DNA from: Bog-756 sp052326605
GTDB taxonomy: Bacteria > Actinomycetota > Acidimicrobiia > Acidimicrobiales > RAAP-2
NCBI GenBank assembly: GCA_052326605.1
Contig: JBKQMB010000005.1
Span: 14,721-78,720, forward strand
DNA: 64,000 bases
Direction: 5' to 3'
In this document: in pieces, positions 21,463 to 29,467 of the stretch
How positions within the stretch are numbered: the stretch's first letter is position 1
How the letters are laid out: the number at the start of each line of letters is the position of its first letter
Translations under genes and position numbers: made by a program
The notes under the pieces: generated by a model
Databases searched by the model: none
Told to the model about the DNA's origin: nothing
What the model saw: only the letters and a program-made list of their open reading frames with translations

Positions 21463-22458
21463 ATGAGCATCCCGGCCGGCAGGTCAGGTACCGGCGGCCG
21501 TGTGCGCCGCGCCTGGCGGGCCGTGACCAGCGGCGACGTCGACCTCTCGGCCCGTCTCGGCTCGGTGGAGCTACCCAATCCGGTGATGACCGCTTCGGGC
21601 ACCGCCGGCCACGCCGACGAGCTGCAGGCGTACTTCCCCCTGTCGGAACTGGGCGCGGTGGTGGTCAAGTCCCTGTCGGTCGACCCGTGGCCCGGCAACG
21701 CTGCGCCCCGGGTCCACCAGACCCCGGCAGGGATGCTCAACAGCGTGGGGCTCCAGGGCCCGGGCCTCGAGACGTGGATCGCCGAGGACCTGCCCAAGCT
21801 GGTGGCGGTCGGTGCGAGGGTCGTCGTCAGCATCTGGGGGCAGCGGGTGGAAGACTACGGACGTGCCGCCGCCATGCTGGCCGCGGTCCCCGGCCTCACC
21901 GCGGTCGAGGTCAACGTGAGCTGCCCCAACGTCGAGGACCGGCGGAGGATGTTCGCCCACTCGGCGACGGCGACGGCGGAGGTGGTGGCCGCGGTCGGCA
22001 AGCACTGCCCCGCACTTCCCCGGTGGGCGAAGCTGAGCCCGACCGTCTCCGACATCGCCGAGGTGGCAGGCGCGGCCCTCTCGGCCGGCGCCGAAGGGGT
22101 GACCCTGGTCAACACCGTGCTGGCCATGGCCATCGACATCGAGGCGAGGCGGCCCGTCCTCGGGTCCGGGCCGGGCGGGGGTGGGCTGTCCGGCCCTGCC
22201 ATCCGTCCGGTGGCGGTCCGCGCCGTCTACGACGTCCGGACGGCCCATCCGGAGGCAGCGATCATCGGCGTGGGCGGCGTGATGAACGGACAGGACGCAG
22301 TGGAGCTGCTGATGGCCGGGGCCGACGCCGTCCAGGTGGGCACCGCCACCTTCCGTGATCCGAAGGCCCCGATCACGGTCCTCCGCGAGCTCGAGATGTG
22401 GTGCTCCCGACGGGGAATCCGGTCGACCCGGGAACTGCGGGGTGCCGGCCGTGGGTGA
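21463..22458 (+). CDS. pyrD: dihydroorotate dehydrogenase, class 1B type
   Basis: A 331-residue FMN-dependent TIM-barrel enzyme oxidising dihydroorotate to orotate. VEVNVSCPN has cysteine as the catalytic base, which marks class 1; class 2 membrane enzymes have serine there. The block GGGGLSGPAIRPVAVRAVYDV resembles the class 1B catalytic subunit, which normally pairs with PyrK (an FAD/2Fe-2S subunit) to use NAD+. No pyrK lies between carB and pyrD or elsewhere in the window. The start ATG is 4 nt after the carB stop; the stop overlaps pyrF by 8 nt. Confidence 0.9.
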   Translation: MSIPAGRSGTGGRVRRAWRAVTSGDVDLSARLGSVELPNPVMTASGTAGHADELQAYFPLSELGAVVVKSLSVDPWPGNAAPRVHQTPAGMLNSVGLQGPGLETWIAEDLPKLVAVGARVVVSIWGQRVEDYGRAAAMLAAVPGLTAVEVNVSCPNVEDRRRMFAHSATATAEVVAAVGKHCPALPRWAKLSPTVSDIAEVAGAALSAGAEGVTLVNTVLAMAIDIEARRPVLGSGPGGGGLSGPAIRPVAVRAVYDVRTAHPEAAIIGVGGVMNGQDAVELLMAGADAVQVGTATFRDPKAPITVLRELEMWCSRRGIRSTRELRGAGRG

Positions 22459-23311
22459 TCCGGAGCCCTTTGGCGGGTTCGGCTCCCGGGTGGCCGCCAC
22501 GGTGGCCGCAACCGGTCCTCTCTGTGCGGGCATCGATCCGTCCGGGGAGCTCCTCGGGCAGTGGGGGATGACCGACGATGCGAAGGGGCTTCGCCACTTC
22601 GGGATCCGATGCATCGAGGCCTTCGCCGGCGTGGTCCCGGTGGTCAAGACCCAGGTCGCTTTCTTCGAACGCTTCGGATCCACGGGCCTGGCAGCGCTCG
22701 AGTGGCTGCTGGTCGAGGCCCGGGCGGCCGGGCTGCTGGTCATCGCCGATGCCAAACGAGCCGACATCGGGAACACGATGGCTGCCTACGCCACGGCCTG
22801 GTTGGACCCGGACAGTCCGCTCTGCGCCGACGCGGTGACCGCGGTGCCCTATCTGGGTCTCGGAGCACTGCAGCCGATGATCGACCTGGCAGGAGCCCAT
22901 CGGCGAGGGGTCATCGTGGTGGTGCGTAGCTCCAACCCGGAAGGCCGCATCCTGCAGGAGGCCCTCACCCATTCGGGCGCCGGGCCCTCGGTCGAGGACA
23001 TGCTCCTGGCGGAGATCGCCCAGGCAAATCGCGCCGGCGGTGCGCCCTCGGGAACCATCGGAGCGGTGGTCGGCGCCACGCTGCAACCCTCGACGTTCCC
23101 GCTGCCCGAACTGGGAGGGACCATCCTCGCCCCGGGGGTGGGAGCCCAGGGGGCCTCGGCGGCGGACGTCGGGGCACTGTTCCGAGGGTGCGCACCGGGC
23201 TCGGTGCTGGCCAACGTGTCCCGTTCGGTGCTGGTGGCGGGCCCCGACGTCCGCACGCTGGCCGCGGCGGCCCGACGGGCCCGGGACGAGATGGGCGAAG
23301 TCCTGGCCTGA
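22451..23311 (+). CDS. pyrF: orotidine-5'-phosphate decarboxylase, actinobacterial type
   Basis: A 286-residue TIM-barrel enzyme that makes UMP from OMP. The catalytic block is IADAKRADIGNT with the Lys-Asp pair, and CAGIDPSGELL near the N terminus is typical of the longer type 2 family found in actinobacteria. GTG at 22451 overlaps pyrD by 8 nt and gives the usual length. It ends the operon, so pyrE (orotate phosphoribosyltransferase) must be elsewhere. Its stop codon sits in an inverted repeat that may be a terminator. Confidence 0.94.
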   Translation: MGDPEPFGGFGSRVAATVAATGPLCAGIDPSGELLGQWGMTDDAKGLRHFGIRCIEAFAGVVPVVKTQVAFFERFGSTGLAALEWLLVEARAAGLLVIADAKRADIGNTMAAYATAWLDPDSPLCADAVTAVPYLGLGALQPMIDLAGAHRRGVIVVVRSSNPEGRILQEALTHSGAGPSVEDMLLAEIAQANRAGGAPSGTIGAVVGATLQPSTFPLPELGGTILAPGVGAQGASAADVGALFRGCAPGSVLANVSRSVLVAGPDVRTLAAAARRARDEMGEVLA

Positions 23312-23357
23312 GGGGGGACGGTCCGGAGGCCGACACTTCAGGCCCTCGGCCCCTCAG
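23308..23357. terminator. inverted repeat at the convergent ends of pyrF and a reverse-strand gene
   Basis: CTGAGGGG (23308-23315) and CCCCTCAG (23350-23357) form a perfect 8-bp stem that includes both stop codons; inside it GAGGCC and GGCCCTC can pair further. Being symmetrical, it could act on transcripts from both sides. There is no U-tract. Confidence 0.45.
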
Positions 23358-23941
23358 CGGTCGGCGCTGGGCAGGTCCTCGGCGAACTCGATGAACGCGG
23401 ACGGCGGCAGGTACCGGGCGGGGATGTCCCCGGTCTGCTCGTAGAAGTCGACGTCGAAGATGTTGGACACGCCCTCCCCCTCGACGGTGCCGCTGAGGCC
23501 GGCGTCGGATGCGGACAGGAACGCCTGCTTCGCATCGATGGCACCCGACGAAAGTGACCGGTAGGTCGCCTTGGTGATGCGCGCCACCAGGCTGTAGACG
23601 CAGCCGTCGACGGAGGCACCCACCCGTCGCCCGATCATGCAGTGGTGGCTTCCGTCGTCGATCACGTAGACGGTGGCATCGTCCGTGCCGAGGCAGTCCC
23701 GGACGCGATCGGGGTGCCCGAAGACATGGAACCACTGCTCGTGCCGGCGGTCCTTCATGGCCCACAGCGGGCTCGGAGGGATGACTCCCTCGGGCTCGTC
23801 CTCCTCGAGGGGCGTAGCGTCAGTGGGCGCGGTCACCGGAAACGTGGAGGCGGCCGTCTCCGGTGTGAAGTGGAGTTGGCCGTCGTCACGCGACTGGAAG
23901 ATCCCATTCTCCTCGTCCCCGTGCTGGTCTCCTTCTCCCAC
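23354..23941 (-). CDS. hypothetical protein, 195 aa
   Basis: A 195-residue soluble protein. The first 45 residues are acidic and probably disordered; the rest is a compact domain with WFHVFGHPDRVRDCL, YVIDDGSHHCMIGRRVG and GCVYSLVARITKATY, the look of a small alpha/beta domain. I do not recognise it. GTG at 23941 is chosen because GAGGAG stands about seven bases upstream and the codons beyond lead into the pxp genes in another frame. It is convergent with pyrF and downstream of pxpBC on the same strand, about 150 nt away, so it may share that transcript. Confidence 0.55.
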   Translation of the reverse strand: MGEGDQHGDEENGIFQSRDDGQLHFTPETAASTFPVTAPTDATPLEEDEPEGVIPPSPLWAMKDRRHEQWFHVFGHPDRVRDCLGTDDATVYVIDDGSHHCMIGRRVGASVDGCVYSLVARITKATYRSLSSGAIDAKQAFLSASDAGLSGTVEGEGVSNIFDVDFYEQTGDIPARYLPPSAFIEFAEDLPSADR

Positions 23942-24093
23942 GTCCGGCTCCTCTCGTCCGAGGGATGCGGATGGGCACCCCTCGCGGTTGTCGATTCCTA
24001 TCGTGCCACTCTCCCGGGCAACGCCCGAACCGGAGGCCCCCGGGGGACGGGCACGACTGCGGAGGAGCGACCCGGGGGAAGCGGATCCGGTGG

Positions 24094-25812
24094 TCAGGTC
24101 CCCGCTTCCGTGGGGTACCAACCGGCCACCCTCCGGGCCAGGCCGCGTTCGCTCCGGCGATGCGCGTGGCGTGCCGTGGGGCGATCGACCTCGGCGAAGA
24201 TGACGGAGTCCCCGGGCCGGAGCTGGCCCAGGACGGGCAGGTCGGCGGTGATCGCGCAGGCGATGACCGGGTACCCTCCCACGGTGGCGTGGTCGGGCAT
24301 GAGGACGATCGGGTTCCCGTCCGGAGGGACCTGGATCGCCCCGGCGACCATCCCCGTGGAGGGGATCCCCCGGGGATCCGGGGTGATCCGCCGGTGGTCC
24401 GAGGTGAGGCGGATGCCGATCCGGTTCGTGGCGTCTCCCACGGCCCACGGCCCCGAGACGAGGCCCTTCAGTGCAGAGGGAGGGAAGGCGTGGGGTCCGG
24501 CCACCACCCGGACCGTGGCCGGACGGTCCGGGCTCGAGAGCGCGCCGGCCGAGGTGAGGTGGCCGTGCGGCCTGGCCGGGGCGCCCAGTCCGAGCCGATC
24601 ACCGGCCAGCAGGGGACCCGGGCCCAGGCCGGACAAGAGGTCCGACGACCGCGAGCCCATCGTCTCCGGGGTGTCGAAGCCGCCGCTGACGGCGAGGTAG
24701 GCGCGGAGCCCGACGCCCAGCCGCCCGACGGCCACCGTCTGACCGCTGCGGACCGGTGCCACGGCGCCGGTCCGGAGCGGGTGACCGTCGATCCGCACCT
24801 CGACGGCATCGGCAGACGATGCCACCACGGCCACATGGCCGTCCCCCTCGAACCGGAGCGTCGGGCCGGAGGCCGTGCACTCGACGGCCGCGGCCTCGTC
24901 GGCATTCCCGACCAACCGGTTGGCCAGGCGCATGGCCGTCCGGTCGCAGGGACCGCTGCGGGGAATGCCGATGGCTGCCACCGACCGGCGCCCACCGTCC
25001 ACCACCAGGCTCAAGAAGCCGGGGTCGAGGACCTCGACGAGCCGGGGGCCACCGGCAGTCAGCGGGGGACGGGGCCGGGCCGGGGGCGGGGGGTTCGGGG
25101 CGTGCCGGCTGAGGTCGGCGACCTCGGAGAACCGCACTGCGTCTCCGGGCCGCACCAGCGCGTAGGGCGGCGAATCCGGATCGAAGAGCGGGAGCGCGGT
25201 GCGGCCGAGGAGCATCCAGCCGCCGGGGGTGGCCCGGGGATAGATCGAGGCGAACCCGCCGGCCACAGCCACCGAGCCGGCCGGCACCGACGGGCGCGGG
25301 GTGGAGCGCCGGGCCACTGACACCAGTTCGGGAGGAAGGCCGGTCAGGTAGGGGAATCCGGGGGCGAAGCCGACGAAGGCCACCCGCAGTTCGGACCGGG
25401 TCAACAACTCGACCACCTCCGCCGGGCTGCATCCGATGCCGGAGGCGACGACCTCGAGGTCGGGGCCGTCGAACGTGGTCGGGACATCGATCGTGCGGGC
25501 CGCCCCCTCCGGGTCCCCGCCCGGCCCCTCGGGAGCGTCAGAGCCGAAGGCGGACGCCCCCTTCTCGTCCCGGGAGACCAGGTCGGCCAACCACTGCTCC
25601 CACCGGTCGAGCCGGTCGCCGTCGGGATCGATCCGGACCACCACACTGGCGAATCCCGTCACCAGGTCGTCGATGCCGTCGGGCGACCGACCGGTCCGGC
25701 TGGCATGGGCGATGGCCCGCGCCACCAGGTGGGCGGTTCCGACGTCGGCGACCTCGATGAGGAACGCGCTGTCCCCGTAGGGCGTCAACCGCCCGGTGGG
25801 GTGGCGGATCAA
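24094..25812 (-). CDS. pxpBC: 5-oxoprolinase subunits B and C fused in one polypeptide
   Basis: The 572-residue product joins PxpB (about residues 1-230, formerly KipI/allophanate hydrolase subunit 1) and PxpC (about 265-572, subunit 2). PxpB shows FVGFAPGFPYLTGLP and YPRATPGGWMLLGRT; PxpC starts with VLDPGFLSLVVDGGRR and has the GPCD block. With PxpA it hydrolyses 5-oxoproline to glutamate using ATP. A TTG at 25812 overlapping the pxpA stop as TTGA is the best start; no ATG or GTG lies nearby in frame. Fused B-C forms are known in several bacteria. Confidence 0.85.
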   Translation of the reverse strand: MIRHPTGRLTPYGDSAFLIEVADVGTAHLVARAIAHASRTGRSPDGIDDLVTGFASVVVRIDPDGDRLDRWEQWLADLVSRDEKGASAFGSDAPEGPGGDPEGAARTIDVPTTFDGPDLEVVASGIGCSPAEVVELLTRSELRVAFVGFAPGFPYLTGLPPELVSVARRSTPRPSVPAGSVAVAGGFASIYPRATPGGWMLLGRTALPLFDPDSPPYALVRPGDAVRFSEVADLSRHAPNPPPPARPRPPLTAGGPRLVEVLDPGFLSLVVDGGRRSVAAIGIPRSGPCDRTAMRLANRLVGNADEAAAVECTASGPTLRFEGDGHVAVVASSADAVEVRIDGHPLRTGAVAPVRSGQTVAVGRLGVGLRAYLAVSGGFDTPETMGSRSSDLLSGLGPGPLLAGDRLGLGAPARPHGHLTSAGALSSPDRPATVRVVAGPHAFPPSALKGLVSGPWAVGDATNRIGIRLTSDHRRITPDPRGIPSTGMVAGAIQVPPDGNPIVLMPDHATVGGYPVIACAITADLPVLGQLRPGDSVIFAEVDRPTARHAHRRSERGLARRVAGWYPTEAGT

Positions 25813-26576
25813 GCGAACCCGTCCGGCGTTGCGAACGGGCGAACGGCGATGCCGGCGCCCTCGAGTGCGGCCCGCACGGCGGCGGCGGTCGCCGCGGCCG
25901 AAGGGGAGTCCCCGTGGATGCACAGCGTCTCGACGGCGACGAGCGTCCACTGCCCGCTCATGGCTTCGATGCCACCGCGGTGGACGAGGCTCACGGCGCG
26001 GTCGGCGACGTGGGCCGGATCGTCCACCACCGCGCCGGCCCGGTGGCGCGGAGCGAGGCGGCCGTTCGCCAGATAGCCGCGATCGGGGAAGCCTTCGAGG
26101 ACCACCCGCAGACCGGACCGGTGGGCCGGAGCAATCGCCTCGCTGCCCGCCTGGGTCAGTAGGGTCCCGATGGCCAGGCGCGAGACGGCGGACACAACCG
26201 AGGTGGCCACTACGGCATCGGCGGACATCTGGTTGTACAGCGCGCCGTGGGGTTTGACGTAGGCGACGGTGCCACCGGCGGACCCGACCTCCTCGAGGAG
26301 AGTGGCGCACTGTTCGATGATGTCGTCGATCAACTGTGCCGGCGCGACGTCCCGGGTGCGCCGCCCGAATCCCTCGCTGTCGCGGAACGACACGTGGGCG
26401 CCGATGGCGACGCCGCGTGCCACGCATGCCCGAGCGATGTCCCGCATCACCTTCCGTGATCCGGCGTGGAATCCACACGCGATGCTCACACTGGTCACCG
26501 CGTCGAGGACGCCGGCGTCCATCGGGGTGAGCACCTCCGCCTCGCCGAGGTCGGCGTTGAGATCGACTGCAACCAT
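25809..26576 (-). CDS. pxpA: 5-oxoprolinase subunit A (LamB/YcsF family)
   Basis: The 255-residue product starts MVAVDLNADLGE, the family signature, followed by SIACGFHAGSRKVM, AIGAHVSFRDSEGFGRR, YVKPHGALYNQM and ETLCIHGDSP, all in order. PxpA acts on 5-oxoproline together with PxpB and PxpC, a damage product formed from glutamine and glutamate. The ATG at 26576 matches the family start and has GATACT six bases upstream, a weaker version of the leaderless pattern. The gene is first in a reverse-strand unit facing away from mihF. Confidence 0.92.
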   Translation of the reverse strand: MVAVDLNADLGEAEVLTPMDAGVLDAVTSVSIACGFHAGSRKVMRDIARACVARGVAIGAHVSFRDSEGFGRRTRDVAPAQLIDDIIEQCATLLEEVGSAGGTVAYVKPHGALYNQMSADAVVATSVVSAVSRLAIGTLLTQAGSEAIAPAHRSGLRVVLEGFPDRGYLANGRLAPRHRAGAVVDDPAHVADRAVSLVHRGGIEAMSGQWTLVAVETLCIHGDSPSAAATAAAVRAALEGAGIAVRPFATPDGFA

Positions 26577-26708
26577 GGCTCCAGTATCGACCATCCGCGG
26601 CTCCGAACCGGTCGCCGGAGGCGCTTTCCCCGGTTGGTTGGTCCGGGGGTGGTCGGGGCCCGGCTCGGCAGCCGGACGACCGAGATGACCGGAGGTCCGC
26701 TGAGGCGC

Positions 26709-26714
26709 TATCGT
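26709..26714 (+). promoter_or_regulatory. -10 element of mihF (leaderless)
   Basis: TATCGT seven bases before the mihF ATG; no ribosome-binding site could fit between. Confidence 0.5.
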
Positions 26715-26721
26715 CTCGACC

Positions 26722-27039
26722 ATGCCGCAACCGCCCGCACTCACCCCCGAACAGCGCCAGGCTGCCCTGGCCAAGGCAGCCAAGGTCCGCCGTGAGCGGG
26801 CCGAGGTCAAGGAGAAGCTCAAATTGGGCTCGATCAACCTGACCGAGCTGCTCGCCATGGCCGACGGAAATGAGACGGTGGGGAAGATGAAGGTGCTCTC
26901 TGTACTCGAGTCCCTCCCCGGCCTCGGCAAAGTCAAGGCGCGTCGCCTGATGGACACCGTCGGGATCAGCGAGAGCCGTCGCCTGCAGGGGCTGGGCAGC
27001 AACCAGCGCGAATCCCTCCTGCGCGAGACCGCCCGCTGA
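26722..27039 (+). CDS. mihF: integration host factor, actinobacterial type (mIHF)
   Basis: A 105-residue basic nucleoid protein. After an N-terminal helix rich in Lys, Arg and Ala, the block LGSINLTELLAMADGNETVG and VLSVLESLPGLGKVKARRLM match mIHF, which contains a helix-two-turn-helix DNA-binding domain. It bends or stiffens DNA and is required for phage L5 integration and normal growth in mycobacteria. The gene pair mihF-gmk is conserved across actinobacteria. The leaderless promoter at 26709 sets the start. Its stop overlaps a CTG that appears to start gmk. Confidence 0.93.
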   Translation: MPQPPALTPEQRQAALAKAAKVRRERAEVKEKLKLGSINLTELLAMADGNETVGKMKVLSVLESLPGLGKVKARRLMDTVGISESRRLQGLGSNQRESLLRETAR

Positions 27040-27707
27040 CCGGACAGGGTCCGACTCGGAGCGCCGTCCGGCCCGGGTCACACATCTTCGTACTCTTCGG
27101 GCCCGGTGGGGCCGGCAAGGGGACCGTTGCTGCTCGCCTGGTGGCCGAGGATCACACCCTGTGGCTCAGTCGTTCCTGGACCACGCGGGAGCGCCGACCC
27201 GGCGAGCCCGAGGACGCCTACGTGTTCGTGGACCGTCCGACCTTCGATGTCCAGGTGGAGGCTGGGGGCTTCTTCGAATGGGCGGAGTTCCTCGGCAACC
27301 TCTACGGGACCCCCGTGCCCGATCCGCCGCCTGGACGCGACGTCCTGCTGGAGATCGACCTGCAGGGGGCCCAGCAGATCCGCCGGATCCGGCCGGATGC
27401 CACCCTCATCCTGTTGAAACCCCCGTCCGCCGCCGCGCAGGAGGCACGCCTCCGGGGCCGTGGAGACGACGAGGCCCACATCGCCCGGCGCCTGCGTGAG
27501 GGGGCGGAAGAGGAGCGCAAGGGGTTGCTGATCGCCGACGCGGTCGTGGTCAACCAGAAGGTGGCACAGGCCACCGCGGACGTGGCCGGTATAGTGGGGC
27601 GTTATCGCTCCGCCGCCCGTGGGGGCGGCGATGCCCTCAGGCCAACCGACGGCGATGCCGGCGGAGCCCTCCACCCCCCACCCGACGACGTGCCCGAAGG
27701 ATCGTGA
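27036..27707 (+). CDS. gmk: guanylate kinase, apparently without an ATG/GTG/TTG start
   Basis: Guanylate kinase phosphorylates GMP with ATP. The P-loop is FGPGGAGKGTV (from about 27096), followed by SRSWTTRERRPGEPED and the conserved LEIDLQGAQQIR. The first ATG, GTG or TTG in frame is at 27141, after the P-loop, so translation must begin earlier. The best candidate is CTG at 27036, overlapping the mihF stop as CTGA and giving 223 residues with a 17-residue lead before the first strand, similar to the lead of mycobacterial Gmk. GTC at 27066 or ATC at 27084 are other possibilities. The gene overlaps rpoZ. Confidence 0.85.
   Translation: MTGQGPTRSAVRPGSHIFVLFGPGGAGKGTVAARLVAEDHTLWLSRSWTTRERRPGEPEDAYVFVDRPTFDVQVEAGGFFEWAEFLGNLYGTPVPDPPPGRDVLLEIDLQGAQQIRRIRPDATLILLKPPSAAAQEARLRGRGDDEAHIARRLREGAEEERKGLLIADAVVVNQKVAQATADVAGIVGRYRSAARGGGDALRPTDGDAGGALHPPPDDVPEGS
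27590..27595 (+). promoter_or_regulatory. possible internal -10 upstream of rpoZ
   Basis: TATAGT inside the 3' end of gmk, about 112 nt before rpoZ. It may give rpoZ-coaBC extra transcription. Weak evidence, since no -35 is seen. Confidence 0.3.
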
Positions 27708-28057
27708 TGGCCCAGATTCAGAACACGCTCATGGACCCACCGATCGAGGATCTCCTCGACAAGGTCGACTCGAAGTTCACCCTGGTGGCGCTGGCCTCGC
27801 GTCGTGCCCGCCAGGTGAACAGCTACTACAACTCGCTCGGCGAAGGTATCGGCGTCGTGGTGCCGCCCCAGGTGGCCTCGGCGTCGGGCAAGCCGCTGTC
27901 GATCGCCTTCGAAGAGGTGGCTGCGGGCAAGGCGACCTACACCCGGCCCGACCCCGAGGAGCTCGCGCTGGCCGAGGCGGCTGCACTGGCCCTGCTCGAG
28001 AGCGAGAACGGAGCCGACAGCGCGGCACCGGACAGCGCGGAAGAGACCACCGACTAG
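27707..28057 (+). CDS. rpoZ: RNA polymerase omega subunit
   Basis: The 116-residue protein assists assembly of the RNA polymerase beta' subunit. It shows PPIEDLLDKVDSKFTLVALASRRARQVN, split here across the first 40 residues, which is the omega signature, and an acidic Ala-rich tail. ATG at 27707 shares a base with the gmk stop (TGATG) and has GAAGG six bases upstream; a GTG three bases earlier is too near the ribosome-binding site. Confidence 0.92.
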   Translation: MAQIQNTLMDPPIEDLLDKVDSKFTLVALASRRARQVNSYYNSLGEGIGVVVPPQVASASGKPLSIAFEEVAAGKATYTRPDPEELALAEAAALALLESENGADSAAPDSAEETTD

Positions 28058-28134
28058 CGGTCGTCGGGCCACCGATGACGGGCGGGACGGTCGTGGGAAT
28101 CACGCCGGGCGACGGTACGGAAGTGGGAGGCACC

Positions 28135-29379
28135 ATGCCGGGTGGAACAGACGCACGGCCGTTCGTCGTGCTCGGCGTGTCGGCGGGCATCTCCGCCTAC
28201 AAGGCGGTGGAGGTCTGTCGCCGCCTGGTCGATGCGGGGGTCCACGTGGCGCCGGTGCTCACCGAGCGTGCGACCCGCTTCGTCGGGAAGGCCACCTTTG
28301 ACGCCCTCGGATCGGAACCGACCCAGATCGGCCTCTGGGACGAGGCCTCGCCCATCCCCCACACCCGTCTGGGGCAGCGCGCCGACCTGGTCGTCGTGGC
28401 CCCCGCCACAGCCGACCTGCTGGCCCGCTATGCCGGCGGTTTCGCCGACGACCTACTGACCGCCACGCTGGTGGCCACCGGCGCACCGGTGGTGGTGTGC
28501 CCGGCGATGCACACCGAGATGTGGGAGCACCCCTCCGTGCAGCACAATCTGGCCGTCCTGACCTCACGCGGGGTGACGGTGATCCCCCCCGAGGAGGGCC
28601 GACTGGCCGGTGGGGACGTGGGTCCGGGCCGGCTAGCCGATCCCGCCCTGATCGTCGAGCGGGTGCTCGACCTGCTGGGGCGCCCCGTCGGTGCGGGCAG
28701 CCCGGGCGCCGCCGGGCCGGCCACAGGCGACCTGGCCGGCATCCGGGTGGTGGTGTCGGCCGGCGGCACCCGCGAGCCGATCGATCCGGTCCGGTTCATC
28801 ACCAACCGCTCGTCGGGCAAGCAGGGCCACGCGCTCGCCGAGGCCGCGGCGAGGCGTGGTGCCGAGGTCGTGCTGGTCACCGCGAGCAGCCGTCCGGTGG
28901 GCCCGGGCGTGGTGGTGGTCCCGGTGGAGACCGCGGCCGACATGGAGGCGGCGGTGCTGTCGCGGTCCGATGGTGCCGACGTGGTCATCATGGCCGCGGC
29001 GGTGGCAGACTTCCGGCCCAAAGTGGTGCACGGGTCCAAACTGCACAAGACCGACGGCGTGCCCGACCTGATCCTCGAGCCGACGCCGGACATCCTCTTG
29101 GAAATGGGACGGCGCCGACGGCAGGGGCAGGTTCTGGTCGGGTTCGCCGCCGAGACCGACAGGGTCTCCGAGCGGGCACGGGCGAAGCTGGTCGGCAAAG
29201 GGGTCGATCTGATGGTTGCCAACGACGTGGCCGCCGAGGGCGTCGGATTCGACCACGACACCAATGAGGTCACCATCCTCGGCGCCGACGGGTCGACGAC
29301 CGAGGTGCCCCTGCGGGGCAAGAATGCCGTTGCTGACGCCGTATTGGATAAGGTGTGCGCGCTGTTGTGCGCGCGATGA
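28135..29379 (+). CDS. coaBC: bifunctional phosphopantothenoylcysteine decarboxylase / phosphopantothenate-cysteine ligase
   Basis: A 414-residue fusion for two steps of coenzyme A synthesis. The CoaC flavoprotein half (about 1-185) has GVSAGISAYKAVEVCRRL and PAMHTEMWEHPSVQHN. The CoaB half has VSAGGTREPIDPVRFITN, SSGKQG, AAAVADFRP and the catalytic-type lysine in SKLHKTDG. The ATG at 28135 is chosen because GGGAGG lies four bases upstream and the protein begins directly before the first strand; an ATG 60 nt earlier is possible. It continues the actinobacterial order rpoZ-coaBC-metK. Confidence 0.94.
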   Translation: MPGGTDARPFVVLGVSAGISAYKAVEVCRRLVDAGVHVAPVLTERATRFVGKATFDALGSEPTQIGLWDEASPIPHTRLGQRADLVVVAPATADLLARYAGGFADDLLTATLVATGAPVVVCPAMHTEMWEHPSVQHNLAVLTSRGVTVIPPEEGRLAGGDVGPGRLADPALIVERVLDLLGRPVGAGSPGAAGPATGDLAGIRVVVSAGGTREPIDPVRFITNRSSGKQGHALAEAAARRGAEVVLVTASSRPVGPGVVVVPVETAADMEAAVLSRSDGADVVIMAAAVADFRPKVVHGSKLHKTDGVPDLILEPTPDILLEMGRRRRQGQVLVGFAAETDRVSERARAKLVGKGVDLMVANDVAAEGVGFDHDTNEVTILGADGSTTEVPLRGKNAVADAVLDKVCALLCAR

Positions 29380-29400
29380 TCGGGCCGCCCGTTCCGGGCC

Positions 29401-29448
29401 CTGGCTCCACCTGCACACGGTGCCAGCCACCGTGGCCTGCTGCCACGG
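29401..29448 (+). promoter_or_regulatory. two adjacent hairpins in the coaBC-metK spacer
   Basis: The first hairpin pairs CTGG (29401-29404) and CACC (29408-29411) with GGTG (29419-29422) and CCAG (29423-29426). The second is a perfect 7-bp stem, CCGTGGC (29430-29436) with GCCACGG (29442-29448). They end 19 nt before the metK ATG. They do not match any SAM riboswitch that I can recognise. They could be a terminator/attenuator or an unrecognised leader element. Confidence 0.4.
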
Positions 29449-29467
29449 GCCAAGACCCCCAATGAGA

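Noticed and set aside
27590..27595. TATAGT as a leaderless start signal for a gene at 27600
   Set aside because: No start codon lies at the right distance; it is inside gmk and at best an internal promoter for rpoZ.
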